Positions 1-11,986 of a DNA stretch of 64,000 nt are shown in pieces. A model generated the notes under the pieces. It was not told the origin of the DNA. It saw nothing but the letters and a program-made list of their open reading frames with translations, and did not search any database. The translations under genes were made by a program, and so were the position numbers. Location: contig OY970386.1 of the NCBI GenBank assembly GCA_963719465.1, forward strand, positions 1,798,001 to 1,862,000, given 5' to 3'. The number at the start of each line of letters is the position of its first letter. Position 1 is the first letter of the stretch. Origin of the DNA: JALHUB01 sp963719465 (GTDB lineage Bacteria; Chloroflexota; Dehalococcoidia; DSTF01; JALHUB01).

Positions 1-1
1 C

Positions 2-280
2 GAGGAGCTCGCGGAGAAGGCTGCGGCTCCCCAGAAGGAGCGGGAGAGCAAGAAGAACGGACGGGTCCAGCGCTGGAAGTGCCTGCACTGCGGGCACATC
101 TACAAGACGGAGAAGTCGGCGGCCGCTTGTCGTTGCGCCGGCGCCAAGGCCGCCCGCGAGAACGCGGGCAAGCCGGACGGCCCGTCTGGGAGCGACTACG
201 AGGCGGTGATGGTCGACCCGATGAAGGCGGTCGAGCCGCCGACAGAGCCGGTGCAGGCGGAGGAGACACCCGCCGAATAA
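2..280 (+). CDS. Zinc-ribbon protein, C-terminal part (5' end outside window)
   Basis: The frame is open from the first bases to a TAA at 278-280, giving about 92 residues of a longer protein. It contains a Cys-x2-Cys pair (CLHCGH) followed 14-15 residues later by Cys-x-Cys (CRCAG), a plausible zinc-ribbon finger, in a Lys/Arg-rich stretch. The tail is acidic and Pro/Glu-rich. Function is not recognisable; a small nucleic-acid-binding or phage/plasmid-type protein is possible. It lies upstream of two other mobile-looking genes in the same direction. The true start is outside the window. Confidence 0.5.
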   Translation, partial: EELAEKAAAPQKERESKKNGRVQRWKCLHCGHIYKTEKSAAACRCAGAKAARENAGKPDGPSGSDYEAVMVDPMKAVEPPTEPVQAEETPAE

Positions 281-408
281 CGACTGAACAAGCCCGAGGG
301 AAGGCCCCCGAACAGGGGGTCTACCTCGTATGAGCGGATGGAAATGACCAAACACTATGGCCCGATGGTGTCCCGATAAGCTAACCCTCCGATAAGCAGA
401 GCTTATGA

Positions 409-825
409 ATGCTTATGTCTGATAGAACCTGCACAGCGATCACAGAGAAGGGCGAACCCTGCCGCCAGGCTCCTCTGGAGGGAGAACTGTACTGCTTCTG
501 GCATTCGCCTGGGTGCGCAGAGCAGGCAACTGAGGCACGCCGTCTCGGAGGGCTGCGCCGGCGCAAAGAGAAGATCACGCAGGGCGCCTACGACTTTGAA
601 GGGCTGGAGTCGGTCGCCCAGATCCGCCGTCTTCTGGAGGTGGCCGTCGTCGATACCCTCGGCCTGGAGTCCTCTATCGCCCGCTCCCGGGCGCTCGCCT
701 ATTTGGCCCAGATGGCGCTCAAGCGCTGGAGGTGGGTGAGCTGGAGGAGAGGCTGGAGACGCTGGAGCACATCATGCTCCCCCGCTCGGGGGCGGAAAGG
801 AGGGGAAGGCAGTGGCGCAGCCTGA
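409..825 (+). CDS. Small zinc-knuckle protein, C-terminus frameshifted
   Basis: The N-terminus has Cys-x7-Gly-x2-Cys followed by a Tyr-Cys-x2-His unit (YCFWH), the pattern of small zinc-knuckle proteins common on prophages and integrative elements (DUF5763-like, from memory). The first ~105 residues read well, then the frame turns Trp/Arg-rich. Restoring one G near 721-725 gives a continuous helical Glu/Leu-rich end (ALEVGELEERLETLEH) that stops at 834-836, so a one-base deletion is likely. The restored end would overlap the next gene by about 25 bases. Function unknown; a DNA-binding accessory protein is possible. Confidence 0.55.
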   Translation: MLMSDRTCTAITEKGEPCRQAPLEGELYCFWHSPGCAEQATEARRLGGLRRRKEKITQGAYDFEGLESVAQIRRLLEVAVVDTLGLESSIARSRALAYLAQMALKRWRWVSWRRGWRRWSTSCSPARGRKGGEGSGAA

Positions 826-1846
826 GGCGCGGCTGACGAAAGTGTACGAGAAGCTCAACGCCACGGAGCGATCCCTGCTCGTCCTCCAGGCCTGGAAGGA
901 AGGCAAGCAGGAAGACCCCAGGATAAGGTCAACGATGCCCTGGGAGCAGGGGGAAGCCTTCAACGAGTACATCTCCCTAATGAACGCGGTCAACTGTGGC
1001 CTCGGCACGTTCCTTGCCTACCTGGACGCCCTCATCGATCAGCTCAACCTCCGCCTGGGCTGGCTTCAGACAATCGACCTCTGCTCGATGACGGTCTTCG
1101 CCCTCGAAGGCTACATCGCCACGTATACCAAGGAGCCGATCACGGAGAGCGACTACGCCAAGGCTGAGCAGAAGGAGCGGGAGGCAATGCTACCCCCGGT
1201 GGAGCTAGCGGAGCTTCTTGCGGAGCGAGAGCTCGCTGAAGATGCACCGGTAGAGGGGCCCGAGTGGGACAATGCCCTGCGCCGGAAGACAGAGGAGATC
1301 GAGCAGCTCGTCGAGAAGGGTGTGCTCGTCGGGAAACGAAAAGGAAAGCGGGTCCTGGTCAACAACGGCTCCTTCTGCGACTGGCTAGGAGAAGCCGTGC
1401 CGGTCTTCCCCGACTGGTGTCATACCTACGAGGTCTTCCCAGACAGCGAGGCAGAGAAGGTCCACTTCCTGCGCGACGAGTATTCGCTCGTCCGGCAGAC
1501 GCTGGCGGAGCGGTTACATGTTCCCCGTCTCGATCTCCCGTTCACGCAGGCACAGGAGCCGGACCGGTTAAGCGGGGCTCTTCTGGAGACGCTGCGTAAC
1601 GGCATCGCTCGGCGCCACAGCGAACTGCGAGCGGCTGAGATTGTCATTGGAGAGGTGGCGGAGAAGTTCGGGATCGACGACCCCCTGGTCTCCATCAATC
1701 GTCGGACTCTCGACACGGCAAAGGAGAAGCTTGAGGAAGTTCGTCAGGGTCTCCAACGCTACGCCGGCGAGATCGAGCTCCCTGAGGCCGATGAGGACGA
1801 CGTCGACATGATGAGGAAGCTCCTGGAGGCTCACCGCGACCCCTGA
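812..1846 (+). CDS. Unknown protein, 344 aa, mobile-element style
   Basis: GTG start preceded by an AAGGAGGGG ribosome binding site about 8 bases upstream, directly following and overlapping the preceding gene. The protein is soluble and charged. It has a helical N-terminal half, an acidic linker, a segment near residues 165-190 with basic residues and a short beta-type stretch (KRKGKRVLVNNGSF), then a coiled-coil-like C-terminal third. I recognise no catalytic motif. Its position between a zinc-knuckle gene and a tRNA-like sequence suggests cargo at the end of an integrated element. Confidence 0.6.
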   Translation: MAQPEARLTKVYEKLNATERSLLVLQAWKEGKQEDPRIRSTMPWEQGEAFNEYISLMNAVNCGLGTFLAYLDALIDQLNLRLGWLQTIDLCSMTVFALEGYIATYTKEPITESDYAKAEQKEREAMLPPVELAELLAERELAEDAPVEGPEWDNALRRKTEEIEQLVEKGVLVGKRKGKRVLVNNGSFCDWLGEAVPVFPDWCHTYEVFPDSEAEKVHFLRDEYSLVRQTLAERLHVPRLDLPFTQAQEPDRLSGALLETLRNGIARRHSELRAAEIVIGEVAEKFGIDDPLVSINRRTLDTAKEKLEEVRQGLQRYAGEIELPEADEDDVDMMRKLLEAHRDP

Positions 1847-1920
1847 CCTGTTTGCCCACGTAGACCCGACACTAAGTCCCCATGGTGATGCTTTTTGATC
1901 CGTTCAAGCTGGGGATTTGC

Positions 1921-1975
1921 GGCTGCAGCGAATCCGGGAGTCGAGGGTTCGAATCCCTCACGGGGGCGGTCAAGG
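1921..1975 (+). other. tRNA 3'-end-like sequence, possible attachment site
   Basis: Bases 1943-1959 form a perfect T-arm (GAGGG, TTCGAAT loop, CCCTC) followed by a G-rich acceptor-like strand. No convincing D-arm, anticodon arm or 5' acceptor strand precedes it, so it is not a complete tRNA. A lone tRNA 3' end beside mobile-looking genes is what an attL or attR site leaves. The rest of the 1847-2035 gap holds only the promoter described next. Confidence 0.35.
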
Positions 1976-1978
1976 GTC

Positions 1979-2007
1979 TTGACAACGGCGCGAAAGACGG
2001 CTTAACT
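1979..2007 (+). promoter_or_regulatory. Promoter of the fur/perR gene
   Basis: TTGACA at 1979-1984, a 17-base spacer, then TTAACT at 2002-2007. The start point would be near 2014, leaving a leader of about 20 bases. The AT-rich imperfectly repeated stretch between the -10 element and the ATG (2003-2035, TAGTTAGTATTAGTT-like) is a reasonable place for an autoregulatory Fur/PerR operator, but no clean 7-1-7 box is visible. Confidence 0.55.
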
Positions 2008-2035
2008 TGTAGTTAGTATTAGTTCTTATTTAGAC

Positions 2036-2539
2036 ATGAGCGTCAGTCAAGAAGAACTGCAAAGCCGTCTCGAACACTTCAGGAGCGTCTGTAGGCGTGC
2101 CGGGATGAAGCTGACCCATCAGCGCATGGAGATCTTCCGCGAAGTAGCGCGCACCGCGGACCATCCTGACGCGCAAACGGTCTACGAGCGTGTCCGAAAG
2201 AGGGTGCCCGCCGTGTCTCTGGACACCGTGTACCGCAACCTGTGGCTGCTCAGCGACCTCGGCTTACTCTCCACACTGGGACCGCCGAGGGAACGGGCAC
2301 GCTTTGATGCCAACATGACAACCCACCACCACTTCGTTTGCAGCCGCTGCGGCATGGCACAGGACTTCTACAGCCGGGAGTTCGACGAGCTTCGACCTCC
2401 CGAAGCGGTCCGTTCGGTCGGCGAAGTTGAAAGGATTCAGGTCGAACTGCGCGGACTGTGCGCTCGCTGCAGTAGAAAGGCCAAGAAAGAGCGAGAGGTT
2501 GATCCCGAATTGGGCTGGGTGCATTCAGCAGATAGCTAG
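2036..2539 (+). CDS. perR: Fur-family peroxide/metal-responsive repressor (PerR/FurA-like)
   Basis: The 167-residue length is typical for Fur proteins. The N-terminal winged helix (about residues 15-95) contains the family signature around LTHQRMEIF and the recognition region VSLDTVYRNLWLL. The C-terminal dimerisation domain has the His-rich regulatory motif HHHFVC followed by Cys-x2-Cys (CSRCG) and a second Cys-x2-Cys (CARCS), the structural zinc site. It is followed 13 bases later by katG, the classic FurA/PerR-KatG arrangement, so peroxide-dependent derepression of catalase is the likely role. PerR versus FurA cannot be decided from sequence alone. ATG start with a short leader and little Shine-Dalgarno signal. 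Confidence 0.88.
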   Translation: MSVSQEELQSRLEHFRSVCRRAGMKLTHQRMEIFREVARTADHPDAQTVYERVRKRVPAVSLDTVYRNLWLLSDLGLLSTLGPPRERARFDANMTTHHHFVCSRCGMAQDFYSREFDELRPPEAVRSVGEVERIQVELRGLCARCSRKAKKEREVDPELGWVHSADS

Positions 2540-2552
2540 GAGCAGAAACGAA

Positions 2553-4691
<2,139 letters not shown>

Positions 4692-5175
4692 TCTCAGCCA
4701 GGTGCTCGTCGGTCGTCTCCTATTGCGTCCGCCAAGCCGAGGTAGTTGCAGACCGCTTCCGGAGGGCGGTCCGAGGCGACCCTGCAATGAGCGGGGTTAG
4801 AGCATTACTTGGCCCTAAGCAGGGGCCATTTGATGATGTGACCACGGAATAGAGAACAATGTATCGAGGAGTTCTCACCGGAATCCGGGAGAGTCAGACC
4901 TGATCTCGACCCCCAGTACCTTGCCGCGCAGTCGACGACGCCGTACAATTCTGTCGTCAGATGCCACGCGGGCAAGACCGCAGGATTCGTCCTCGCAGAG
5001 CGCCATCTGACCCTTCCCTCAGATTCGGGGAAGACTACCGGATGTGGGCCAAACGACCGACCGCCTTTTAATCCGGCAGTCACGCACGGAGCGCCCCTCC
5101 AACGCACACACTATGCGTGCATCGTGATTGCCTACGTCGGCGAGAGGAGTCTTCGAATGGCGACAATCATGAGGA
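4692..5175. other. Intergenic region, no gene seen
   Basis: About 480 bases between katG and the next promoter. A short inverted repeat (TGGCCC/GGGCCA near 4810-4832) could act as a weak katG terminator, but there is no good T-tract. Nothing else is recognised on either strand. Confidence 0.5.
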
Positions 5176-5203
5176 TTGACAAGCACACAGAGGATGCTAT
5201 ACT
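5176..5203 (+). promoter_or_regulatory. Strong sigma-70 type promoter
   Basis: TTGACA at 5176-5181, a 16-base spacer, TATACT at 5198-5203. It drives the secreted-protein gene starting at 5271, whose ATG follows an AAGGAGG site. The same -35/-10 pair with the same spacer recurs at 50473-50500 before another surface-protein gene. Confidence 0.75.
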
Positions 5204-5270
5204 GGCGCCACTGGTGGCTCGCTCCTGATTATCCCCGCCGCATCAAATCCGCCAACAAGGAGGTTGGGCG

Positions 5271-5834
5271 ATGCTGTCTATCCCGACTTTGAAATCACGC
5301 CCCTCGAATAGCCCGGCAATGCATAGAACAGGAACCGGGTGGGGATTTCCTGTCCTATCCTACGTCCTCGGCATCTCACTGGTCGTAAGCTGCCTGTTGC
5401 TCGGGCGCAGCGGCACCGTCCGTGCGGATGCAGCTACGCCCACTCCTGAATCATGCGACGGCTTGTCCATGGTAGGCTTCTGGGACATAGGTTATATGGG
5501 GACGACCGTAGGAACATGCAGGGAATCGCTGCAGCAGTACGGGTGTGCATTCTCCGGTACAATCTCCTGTACCCACGACCCTGCAGGCACAATCTCAGCC
5601 GGTCTCTACGTCCATCAAGGTGTACTCAAGACGACGGACGGCACCATTCAGTTCGAACAACCGCCAGCAACCGTCTCCTTCGCTACCACCTACTCATCAG
5701 ACGGGAACTCCTCCAACAGCGTCTGGATGTGTGCCCAGAACTGCGAAGGTCCGCACTCGGCACCCGTCTCGGGCGTTCCGACCGTCTGCCGCTTGGCATC
5801 GGTCACCGAGGTGAGGTTGCCCTTGGCATCGTAA
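5271..5834 (+). CDS. Secreted/membrane-anchored protein with a foreign C-terminus
   Basis: The N-terminus has a long signal or anchor segment (about residues 28-50, SYVLGISLVVSCLLLG) ending at a plausible signal peptidase site after RADA. The middle is Cys- and Thr/Ser-rich, typical of exported proteins. From about residue 170 the frame runs antisense through a YD-repeat (Rhs) fragment that reads properly on the other strand, so the natural C-terminus has been replaced. It is preceded by a strong promoter and an AAGGAGG site 6-7 bases from the ATG. Function unknown. It was probably a complete secreted protein before the Rhs rearrangement. Confidence 0.55.
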   Translation: MLSIPTLKSRPSNSPAMHRTGTGWGFPVLSYVLGISLVVSCLLLGRSGTVRADAATPTPESCDGLSMVGFWDIGYMGTTVGTCRESLQQYGCAFSGTISCTHDPAGTISAGLYVHQGVLKTTDGTIQFEQPPATVSFATTYSSDGNSSNSVWMCAQNCEGPHSAPVSGVPTVCRLASVTEVRLPLAS

Positions 5835-5963
5835 CCGTAGGTCGTCACACCTGCCGGCGTATTTGCGTCGGTAACCTGCGTAAGATTGTTCTGATTGTCA
5901 TATTGGTAGGAAGTGGCGTTCGATTCGGCATCGGTCACCGACGATAGCCGACCGGCGGCATCG
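5780..5963 (-). pseudogene. Inverted fragment of a YD-repeat (Rhs) gene
   Basis: Read on the minus strand this stretch encodes two clean YD repeats (AAGRLSSVTDAESNATSYQY and GVTTYGYDAKGNLTSVTDA). The family signature stops abruptly near 5963, where the tyrosine expected before DAAGRL is lost, and again near 5780-5793. On the plus strand the flanks are a secreted-protein gene on the left and a plus-oriented Rhs core on the right. The simplest reading is that a ~185 bp Rhs module was inverted in place or pasted in backwards. It has no start codon and cannot be an independent gene. Confidence 0.7.
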
Positions 5964-6007
5964 TCCAGTACGGCTACGACTATCATTTCGACCTCAACGC
6001 CGATGGC

Positions 6008-7120
6008 GTGATAGACTCCAAGGACGCACAGATTGCAGCCCAAGAGAGCGCCGCTAATCTCAACTGCGGCGACACCGCCGCGTATCGTTACGATGGCAGC
6101 GGTCTCCGAGTAGAGAAGAAGCAGTCGGGCCAGACGACCAGCTATGTTTGGGACACCACCGCTTCGCCGCCTGTCGTCGTTCAGGACACCACCAGGAGCG
6201 GCACCGGAACGCTTCTCGGCGCCAACAGCTACGTCTATGGACTAGACCTGCTCTCCGCAACCGATAATAATAACGTGACAACCTATTTCCTTCAGGACGG
6301 ACTGGGCTCGACGACTGGGTTGACAAACAGCAGTGGCACCATGACCGACAGCTACACCTACGACGCCTTCGGCGCAACGAAGACGCATACTGGGACATCG
6401 ACGAGCGTCTGGCAGTTTGCCGGGGAGCAGAACGACACGACGGTGAATCAGTCGCCCTACTACCTGCGGGCTCGGTACTATGATCCGGTTACCGGCCGCT
6501 TCTTGACGCGCGACCCCTGGCCGGCGAACACTCTTGATGCACAGTCTTTGAACGAATATGCCTACGTCTACGATGATCCGGTGCGGTACACAGACGTTTA
6601 TGGCTATGGCATTAATATCCCGAACCCCGCGGATGCGATTAAAGATGTGACTCACACGGTTAGTAACGCCGCCGGTGCCGTGGCTGGTGGGGTGGTTCAG
6701 GCGGCAGGTGACATCGTCGGTGCCGCAGCTGCCGGAGTTGATGCGGTGGTTCAGGGAGCAGGTGAAGTGGTCGAAGAGATGACTGATGGGGTGCAGGCGG
6801 TCGGCGGTGCGATAGCTGATACCTGCTCCAACTTGGCCGGAGCCGCAGGGTCCTGGCTGTCGACCTGCAACTGGGGGAAGGTGGCTGCAGGGGCGGCGGT
6901 CATCGCGGGAGGCGCCTTCGTTGGCGGGACCGGACTATTTGCACTCGGTGTGGTTGGTGCTGGCGCTGAGGCAACCACGGCCCTTGGCGTGTACGAAGGG
7001 TTAGAGATGCCTACAATGCTCGGGATCACGACCGTGACAGGTGGGGGAATAATGGGCCTTGGAGGCTATGCGATGTCGAAAGCGGGATGTGGACAAGGGC
7101 CACATGACATCAAGGAGTAG
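6008..7120 (+). CDS. Rhs/YD-repeat protein, C-terminal core plus variable tip
   Basis: The frame is open from 5948; the GTG at 6008 is only a formal start, since the upstream barrel is missing. Residues ~20-190 contain YD-type repeats ending in the Rhs core signature (LRARYYDPVTGRFLTRDPW, then NEYAYVYDDPVRYTD). The start region (DLNADGVIDSKDA) looks like a dockerin/EF-hand calcium loop rather than a YD repeat. After the core the tip is Ala/Gly-rich with amphipathic repeats and a hydrophobic segment near residues 300-330, consistent with a membrane-active tip; no catalytic motif is recognised. The protein is truncated at the 5' side. A small two-helix membrane protein follows, in the position of an immunity gene. 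Confidence 0.65.
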   Translation: MIDSKDAQIAAQESAANLNCGDTAAYRYDGSGLRVEKKQSGQTTSYVWDTTASPPVVVQDTTRSGTGTLLGANSYVYGLDLLSATDNNNVTTYFLQDGLGSTTGLTNSSGTMTDSYTYDAFGATKTHTGTSTSVWQFAGEQNDTTVNQSPYYLRARYYDPVTGRFLTRDPWPANTLDAQSLNEYAYVYDDPVRYTDVYGYGINIPNPADAIKDVTHTVSNAAGAVAGGVVQAAGDIVGAAAAGVDAVVQGAGEVVEEMTDGVQAVGGAIADTCSNLAGAAGSWLSTCNWGKVAAGAAVIAGGAFVGGTGLFALGVVGAGAEATTALGVYEGLEMPTMLGITTVTGGGIMGLGGYAMSKAGCGQGPHDIKE

Positions 7121-7141
7121 GCGAAGGGGAGTGAGGCGATT

Positions 7142-7342
7142 TTGACGCGCCGTGGAATGGTTCGTGTCTCTCTGCTGATAGTGCTCGTGATCTTCGTAAG
7201 TATCGCCTGCCTAGAAGCGGCCGTGTTCGGCTTCCCGGTGGCTTTGGTTCTATTCCTTCTGACCATAGGGTTGATGGCCTCCGCATTGGGCTTATGGCTG
7301 GGGAATAAAATGGGGCAGTCCATGCGGAAGCCCAGAAGGTGA
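7142..7342 (+). CDS. Small two-helix membrane protein, possible Rhs immunity protein
   Basis: A 66-residue protein with two hydrophobic segments (about residues 8-26 and 29-52) separated by a short turn and ending in a basic tail. Translation starts at TTG 7142 behind a purine-rich AGGGGAGTGAGG site, or at ATG 7157. It lies 21 bases after the Rhs gene in the same direction. Rhs toxins are usually followed by a cognate immunity gene, and a membrane protein would fit a membrane-active tip; this is inference from position only. Confidence 0.5.
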   Translation: MTRRGMVRVSLLIVLVIFVSIACLEAAVFGFPVALVLFLLTIGLMASALGLWLGNKMGQSMRKPRR

Positions 7343-7436
7343 GCGTCGAAGCGGTATCCCTACGCCCGATTGGCAATCGGGTGCTCCGGGAAACAGACAC
7401 TATGGGAAGATGGTGATTGCCACGGTGGCAGCTAGC

Positions 7437-7460
7437 AAGGCCAGGATTAGGCCTGGCCTT
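7437..7460. terminator. Hairpin between convergent genes
   Basis: A perfect 9-bp stem (AAGGCCAGG / CCTGGCCTT) with a 6-base loop lies between the plus-strand membrane gene and the minus-strand sigma-factor gene. It could terminate both. There is no strong T-tract on either side, so efficiency is uncertain. Confidence 0.55.
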
Positions 7461-7486
7461 CCGGATCTTCTGGATCGTGGGCCCAG

Positions 7487-9055
<1,569 letters not shown>

Positions 9056-9918
9056 CTCTCCTGGTCTGGCTGCTCCCTCGTCGTCTTAGCGCGGGCTCTA
9101 TGCAGCGGACGGCGATACACTCTGGGGTCAGCTTCATGTCCTCGACGAGGGCGGTGGCAGCATCAAGGGCAAGATCGGCTTCCTCGTTGCCGGGGAGTGT
9201 TCCTTACTGGTCGAACCTGGCTAGTTTGGCCGGGCGGGCCGGTCCCGCTTCCTGCTCATGCTCGGCCAGGGCAACGCTGCTGGCGAGCTTCTCTATCTCT
9301 AACCTAACTGTTCCATGCGCCAGACACAATCTTGGAGCGCCTTCTCCGCCTCTCCCGACTGGAACAGTCGTATCTTCCGAGCTAGCACATGCCCCCAGGT
9401 TGTAGTGTGCCATTATTCCGTGCTACCCGAGGATTCCGAATCTTGCGCTGTGAACGTAAATCCCAAGATTACTCGGTGAAACTCGATGGAAGTTTAGAGG
9501 CTTGACAGACGGCTTTGGGGATTGCTAGCATGCGGCGCGTCAGGCTGGTTTCAAGTGTTTTTCGCAACACCCAGATGCCATCGCCTTGACAAACCAGGTG
9601 GGGGCCGAAAGGCTCCCCGCCTGGTATCTGCGACACTCGAACGAACTTCATGGGCGGTGCTAGATTCGGGGTGCCTGGCGCCGCATCAGGCATTAACAAC
9701 TGAAGACACTGGAAACAGCACGGCGTCCAGGAAGCAAAGGCTGTGGGGTGCCAGAACGTCTTAGGTTAATGCCTCCGTGCCATTTGCCACAGCTGTCGGG
9801 GAGGTGCAGTAGGCGAGTAAGCATCAGGCGAGCACCAATAGAGGGCCAGCCCGAAGGGGTCGGCTCCTTCTCGTTGCACCCGCGCGGCCGATAATGCTGC
9901 TAGGAGGGAGCCAGAGAG
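9056..9918. other. Gene-poor region with one strong hairpin
   Basis: No convincing complete gene. On the minus strand between about 9100 and 9400, coding-like segments (EIEKLASSVALAEHEQE, then NEEADLALDAATALVEDM) are split by a TAA near 9202-9204, suggesting a decayed gene upstream of the sigma factor. The rest contains the hairpin at 9593-9625 and short imperfect inverted repeats near 9840-9880. Confidence 0.4.
9593..9625. other. 14-bp hairpin with GAAA tetraloop
   Basis: ACCAGGTGGGGGCC and GGCTCCCCGCCTGGT pair over 14 base pairs, with two G-T pairs and one bulged C, closing on a GAAA (GNRA-type) loop. It sits in a gene-poor stretch with no open frame across it. It could be a structured RNA element, a terminator without a U-tract, or a palindromic repeat. 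No second copy was noticed by eye. Confidence 0.45.
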
Positions 9919-10296
9919 ATGACGAACGCAGAACGCGACGAGTTTGAGCTAGCCCAGAAGGTGGCGGATTGGGCTGGGTGCACCTTCGACGAGCTTGCGT
10001 GGTGGACTCCAGCGGGCTTCAAGGCGCTGGAGATGGGGCTGGACAGGCTAGCGGCGCAGTATGGCCCGGCTGTCGCCGCGTCTGGTGTCGCCCTTGCCCT
10101 ATTCGGTCTGGTGGGGGATGACAGCGGGACGGGAAGGAAGCTGCGCAAGGCGTGCAAGCAGTTTGGGCGGCCGGACTGGGCCGGGGAGATGCGCTCAGCG
10201 GTCGAGCAAGTAAGAAGGCTGGACAGAGCACCGTCCTCGCGGTGCAGCATAAGGGGTGTAACCCGTACAGGCGACGCTATCCTAGAGCCCTCCTAG
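9919..10296 (+). CDS. Unknown small protein, 125 aa
   Basis: ATG start 11 bases after an AGGAGGG site. The N-terminal ~85 residues look like a real folded domain: amphipathic helices with several Trp residues (CTFDELAWWTPAGF) and a hydrophobic stretch AAQYGPAVAASGVALALFGLVG. The last ~25 residues are less protein-like. No family recognised. It stands alone in a gene-poor region. Confidence 0.5.
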   Translation: MTNAERDEFELAQKVADWAGCTFDELAWWTPAGFKALEMGLDRLAAQYGPAVAASGVALALFGLVGDDSGTGRKLRKACKQFGRPDWAGEMRSAVEQVRRLDRAPSSRCSIRGVTRTGDAILEPS

Positions 10297-10768
10297 GCGG
10301 GCCCACGTGTACGCCACGCATTTCCGCCATAAAATGCACGCATTTCGAACCTGAAGCGCGGCCGGCGATGGTGTCACTTTCGCGCATCTTCAAGAAAGGT
10401 CGTCGGCTGGCCCGAATGGCCTGCTCCCGAAAACGAGTTCACCCTCTACGTTACTCGTACAGGTAGCATCTGGTGTGAAAGAGTTGCCCCGCTTCGCCAT
10501 GGCAACCCAGCCTCAGGCGCTAGCGGACTGCATCCCAACGCGTGGTGGGGACGCACAACATGGGAAGATGGTGTCAGCTCTATCGAATCCAGTCCATGGC
10601 GAGAGCCATGACGTCGGCTCTTGCTAGCAGTCCTACGCTCCCAGAACGACCCACCCTATCTATGCGATCTCTGGTTGCAGCCAGGCTACTCGTCGAATCA
10701 AGTTCCGGTATGTTGTGAAGTCTGGCCATGCAAGCATGATGACGGATGAGCGCGCTCCACTGCGGCTC
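10297..10768. other. Intergenic region, nothing recognised
   Basis: About 470 bases between the small unknown gene and the 3' end of the DAHP synthase gene. Short frames exist on both strands but none shows domain-like composition or a good ribosome binding site. No clear terminator was found. Confidence 0.5.
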
Positions 10769-11803
10769 TTAATCTCGCTCCGAGACGCCAGCGAGCGGAC
10801 GCCCAAGCGCCTCGCTCAAAACACTGAGTCGCCCCATCAAACGGCGGAAGTTCTCGAAATTGAGGCTTTGGGCGCCGTCGGAAAGCGCGCGGTCCGGATC
10901 GGGATGGATATCGACCATCAGACCGTCCGCGCCAGCGGCGACGGCCGCCAGCGACATCGGCTCGACCAGGTACCAGCGGCCCGTTCCGTGGCTCGGGTCG
11001 GCGATAACCGGCAAGTGGCTGAGTCGCTTCGCCAACGGTATCGCGGCGACATCGAGCGTGAACCGCGTGCCCGTCTCGAAGGTGCGGATGCCGCGCTCGC
11101 AGAGAATCACCTGCTGGTTGCCGCGCGCCAGGACGTACTCGGCGCAAAGCAGCCACTCCTCGACCGAGCAGGCCATGCCGCGCTTCAAAAGCACCGGCTT
11201 GTTGCAGTTGCCCACCTCGTCCAGCAAGTAGTAGTTTTGCGCGTTGCGCGTGCCGATCTGCAACAAGTCGACGTGGTCGGCGACGATCTCAACGTCGCGC
11301 GGGTCCATGACCTCACTGACGGTCGGCAGGTTGTAGGCGGCGCCGGCTTCGGCGAGGATGCGCAGCCCTTCGTCGACGAGGCCCCGGAAAGTGTGCGGGC
11401 TGCTGCGCGGCTTGAAGGCGCCGCCCCGAAGGAGGTGCCCGCCGGCTGCTTTCACCGTCTGCGCCGTCGCCATCATCTGCTCCGGCGTATCGACTGAGCA
11501 CTGCCCGGCGATGACGACGGTCTCGCCGTTCCCTATCTCAACGTTGCCAACCTTAACGATCGTGTCCTGCGGCCTGAGCTCGCGGCTCGCCAGCTTGTAC
11601 GGCTTGGAGATCGGCACCGTCCCGTCCACGCCGGGGAAGGCCCGCAGCTCGTCGGAAAGCTCAGGATAGATTTGTCCAACGACGCCGACAACGGTCCGCT
11701 CGACGCCGATGATCTTGTGGCCGGAAAGCCCGCCTTCCTCCAGGTGGTCAAGTACCGCCTGCAACTCCTGCGGGCTGTAGTCTTTCTTCATTACTACCAT
11801 CAT
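10769..11803 (-). CDS. aroF: 3-deoxy-7-phosphoheptulonate (DAHP) synthase, type I-beta
   Basis: First enzyme of the shikimate pathway, condensing phosphoenolpyruvate and erythrose 4-phosphate. The N-terminal ~75 residues form the small ferredoxin-like domain seen in I-beta enzymes of Bacillus and Thermotoga type. The TIM barrel then shows GQCSVDTPEQM, GGAFKPRSSPHTFRG, LQIGTRNAQNY, KPVLLKRGMA and the metal-site segment IADPSHGTGR. Length (344 aa) matches the family. The AGGAG site lies 12 bases before the first ATG, so a start at the fourth residue is also possible. Divergently transcribed from the flavoprotein gene at 11987. Confidence 0.95.
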   Translation of the reverse strand: MMVVMKKDYSPQELQAVLDHLEEGGLSGHKIIGVERTVVGVVGQIYPELSDELRAFPGVDGTVPISKPYKLASRELRPQDTIVKVGNVEIGNGETVVIAGQCSVDTPEQMMATAQTVKAAGGHLLRGGAFKPRSSPHTFRGLVDEGLRILAEAGAAYNLPTVSEVMDPRDVEIVADHVDLLQIGTRNAQNYYLLDEVGNCNKPVLLKRGMACSVEEWLLCAEYVLARGNQQVILCERGIRTFETGTRFTLDVAAIPLAKRLSHLPVIADPSHGTGRWYLVEPMSLAAVAAGADGLMVDIHPDPDRALSDGAQSLNFENFRRLMGRLSVLSEALGRPLAGVSERD

Positions 11804-11986
11804 GGCTCTCTGACTCCTAGCATCGTTGTGACCCGCGGTACTTGTCGGGGTACTCTCGGCAGTATCATACGTTAGGCTGTCGATTGGGTCTCGTGCGGGC
11901 GCGGCGCGCCCCTGCGATTGTGTCCATGCGGCGAAGGCAATAGGATGAGACCGCTTCTCAAGTCATCGAAGCGAGGGAGGAGACCG

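Noticed and set aside
1878..1970. Complete type II tRNA
   Set aside because: A partial acceptor match (TCCCCAT) can be drawn, but no D-arm GG, anticodon stem or proper spacing exists.
9204..9413. Small minus-strand gene upstream of the sigma factor
   Set aside because: Coding-like stretches continue across its stop codon in the same frame, and no ribosome binding site is present; more likely a decayed gene.
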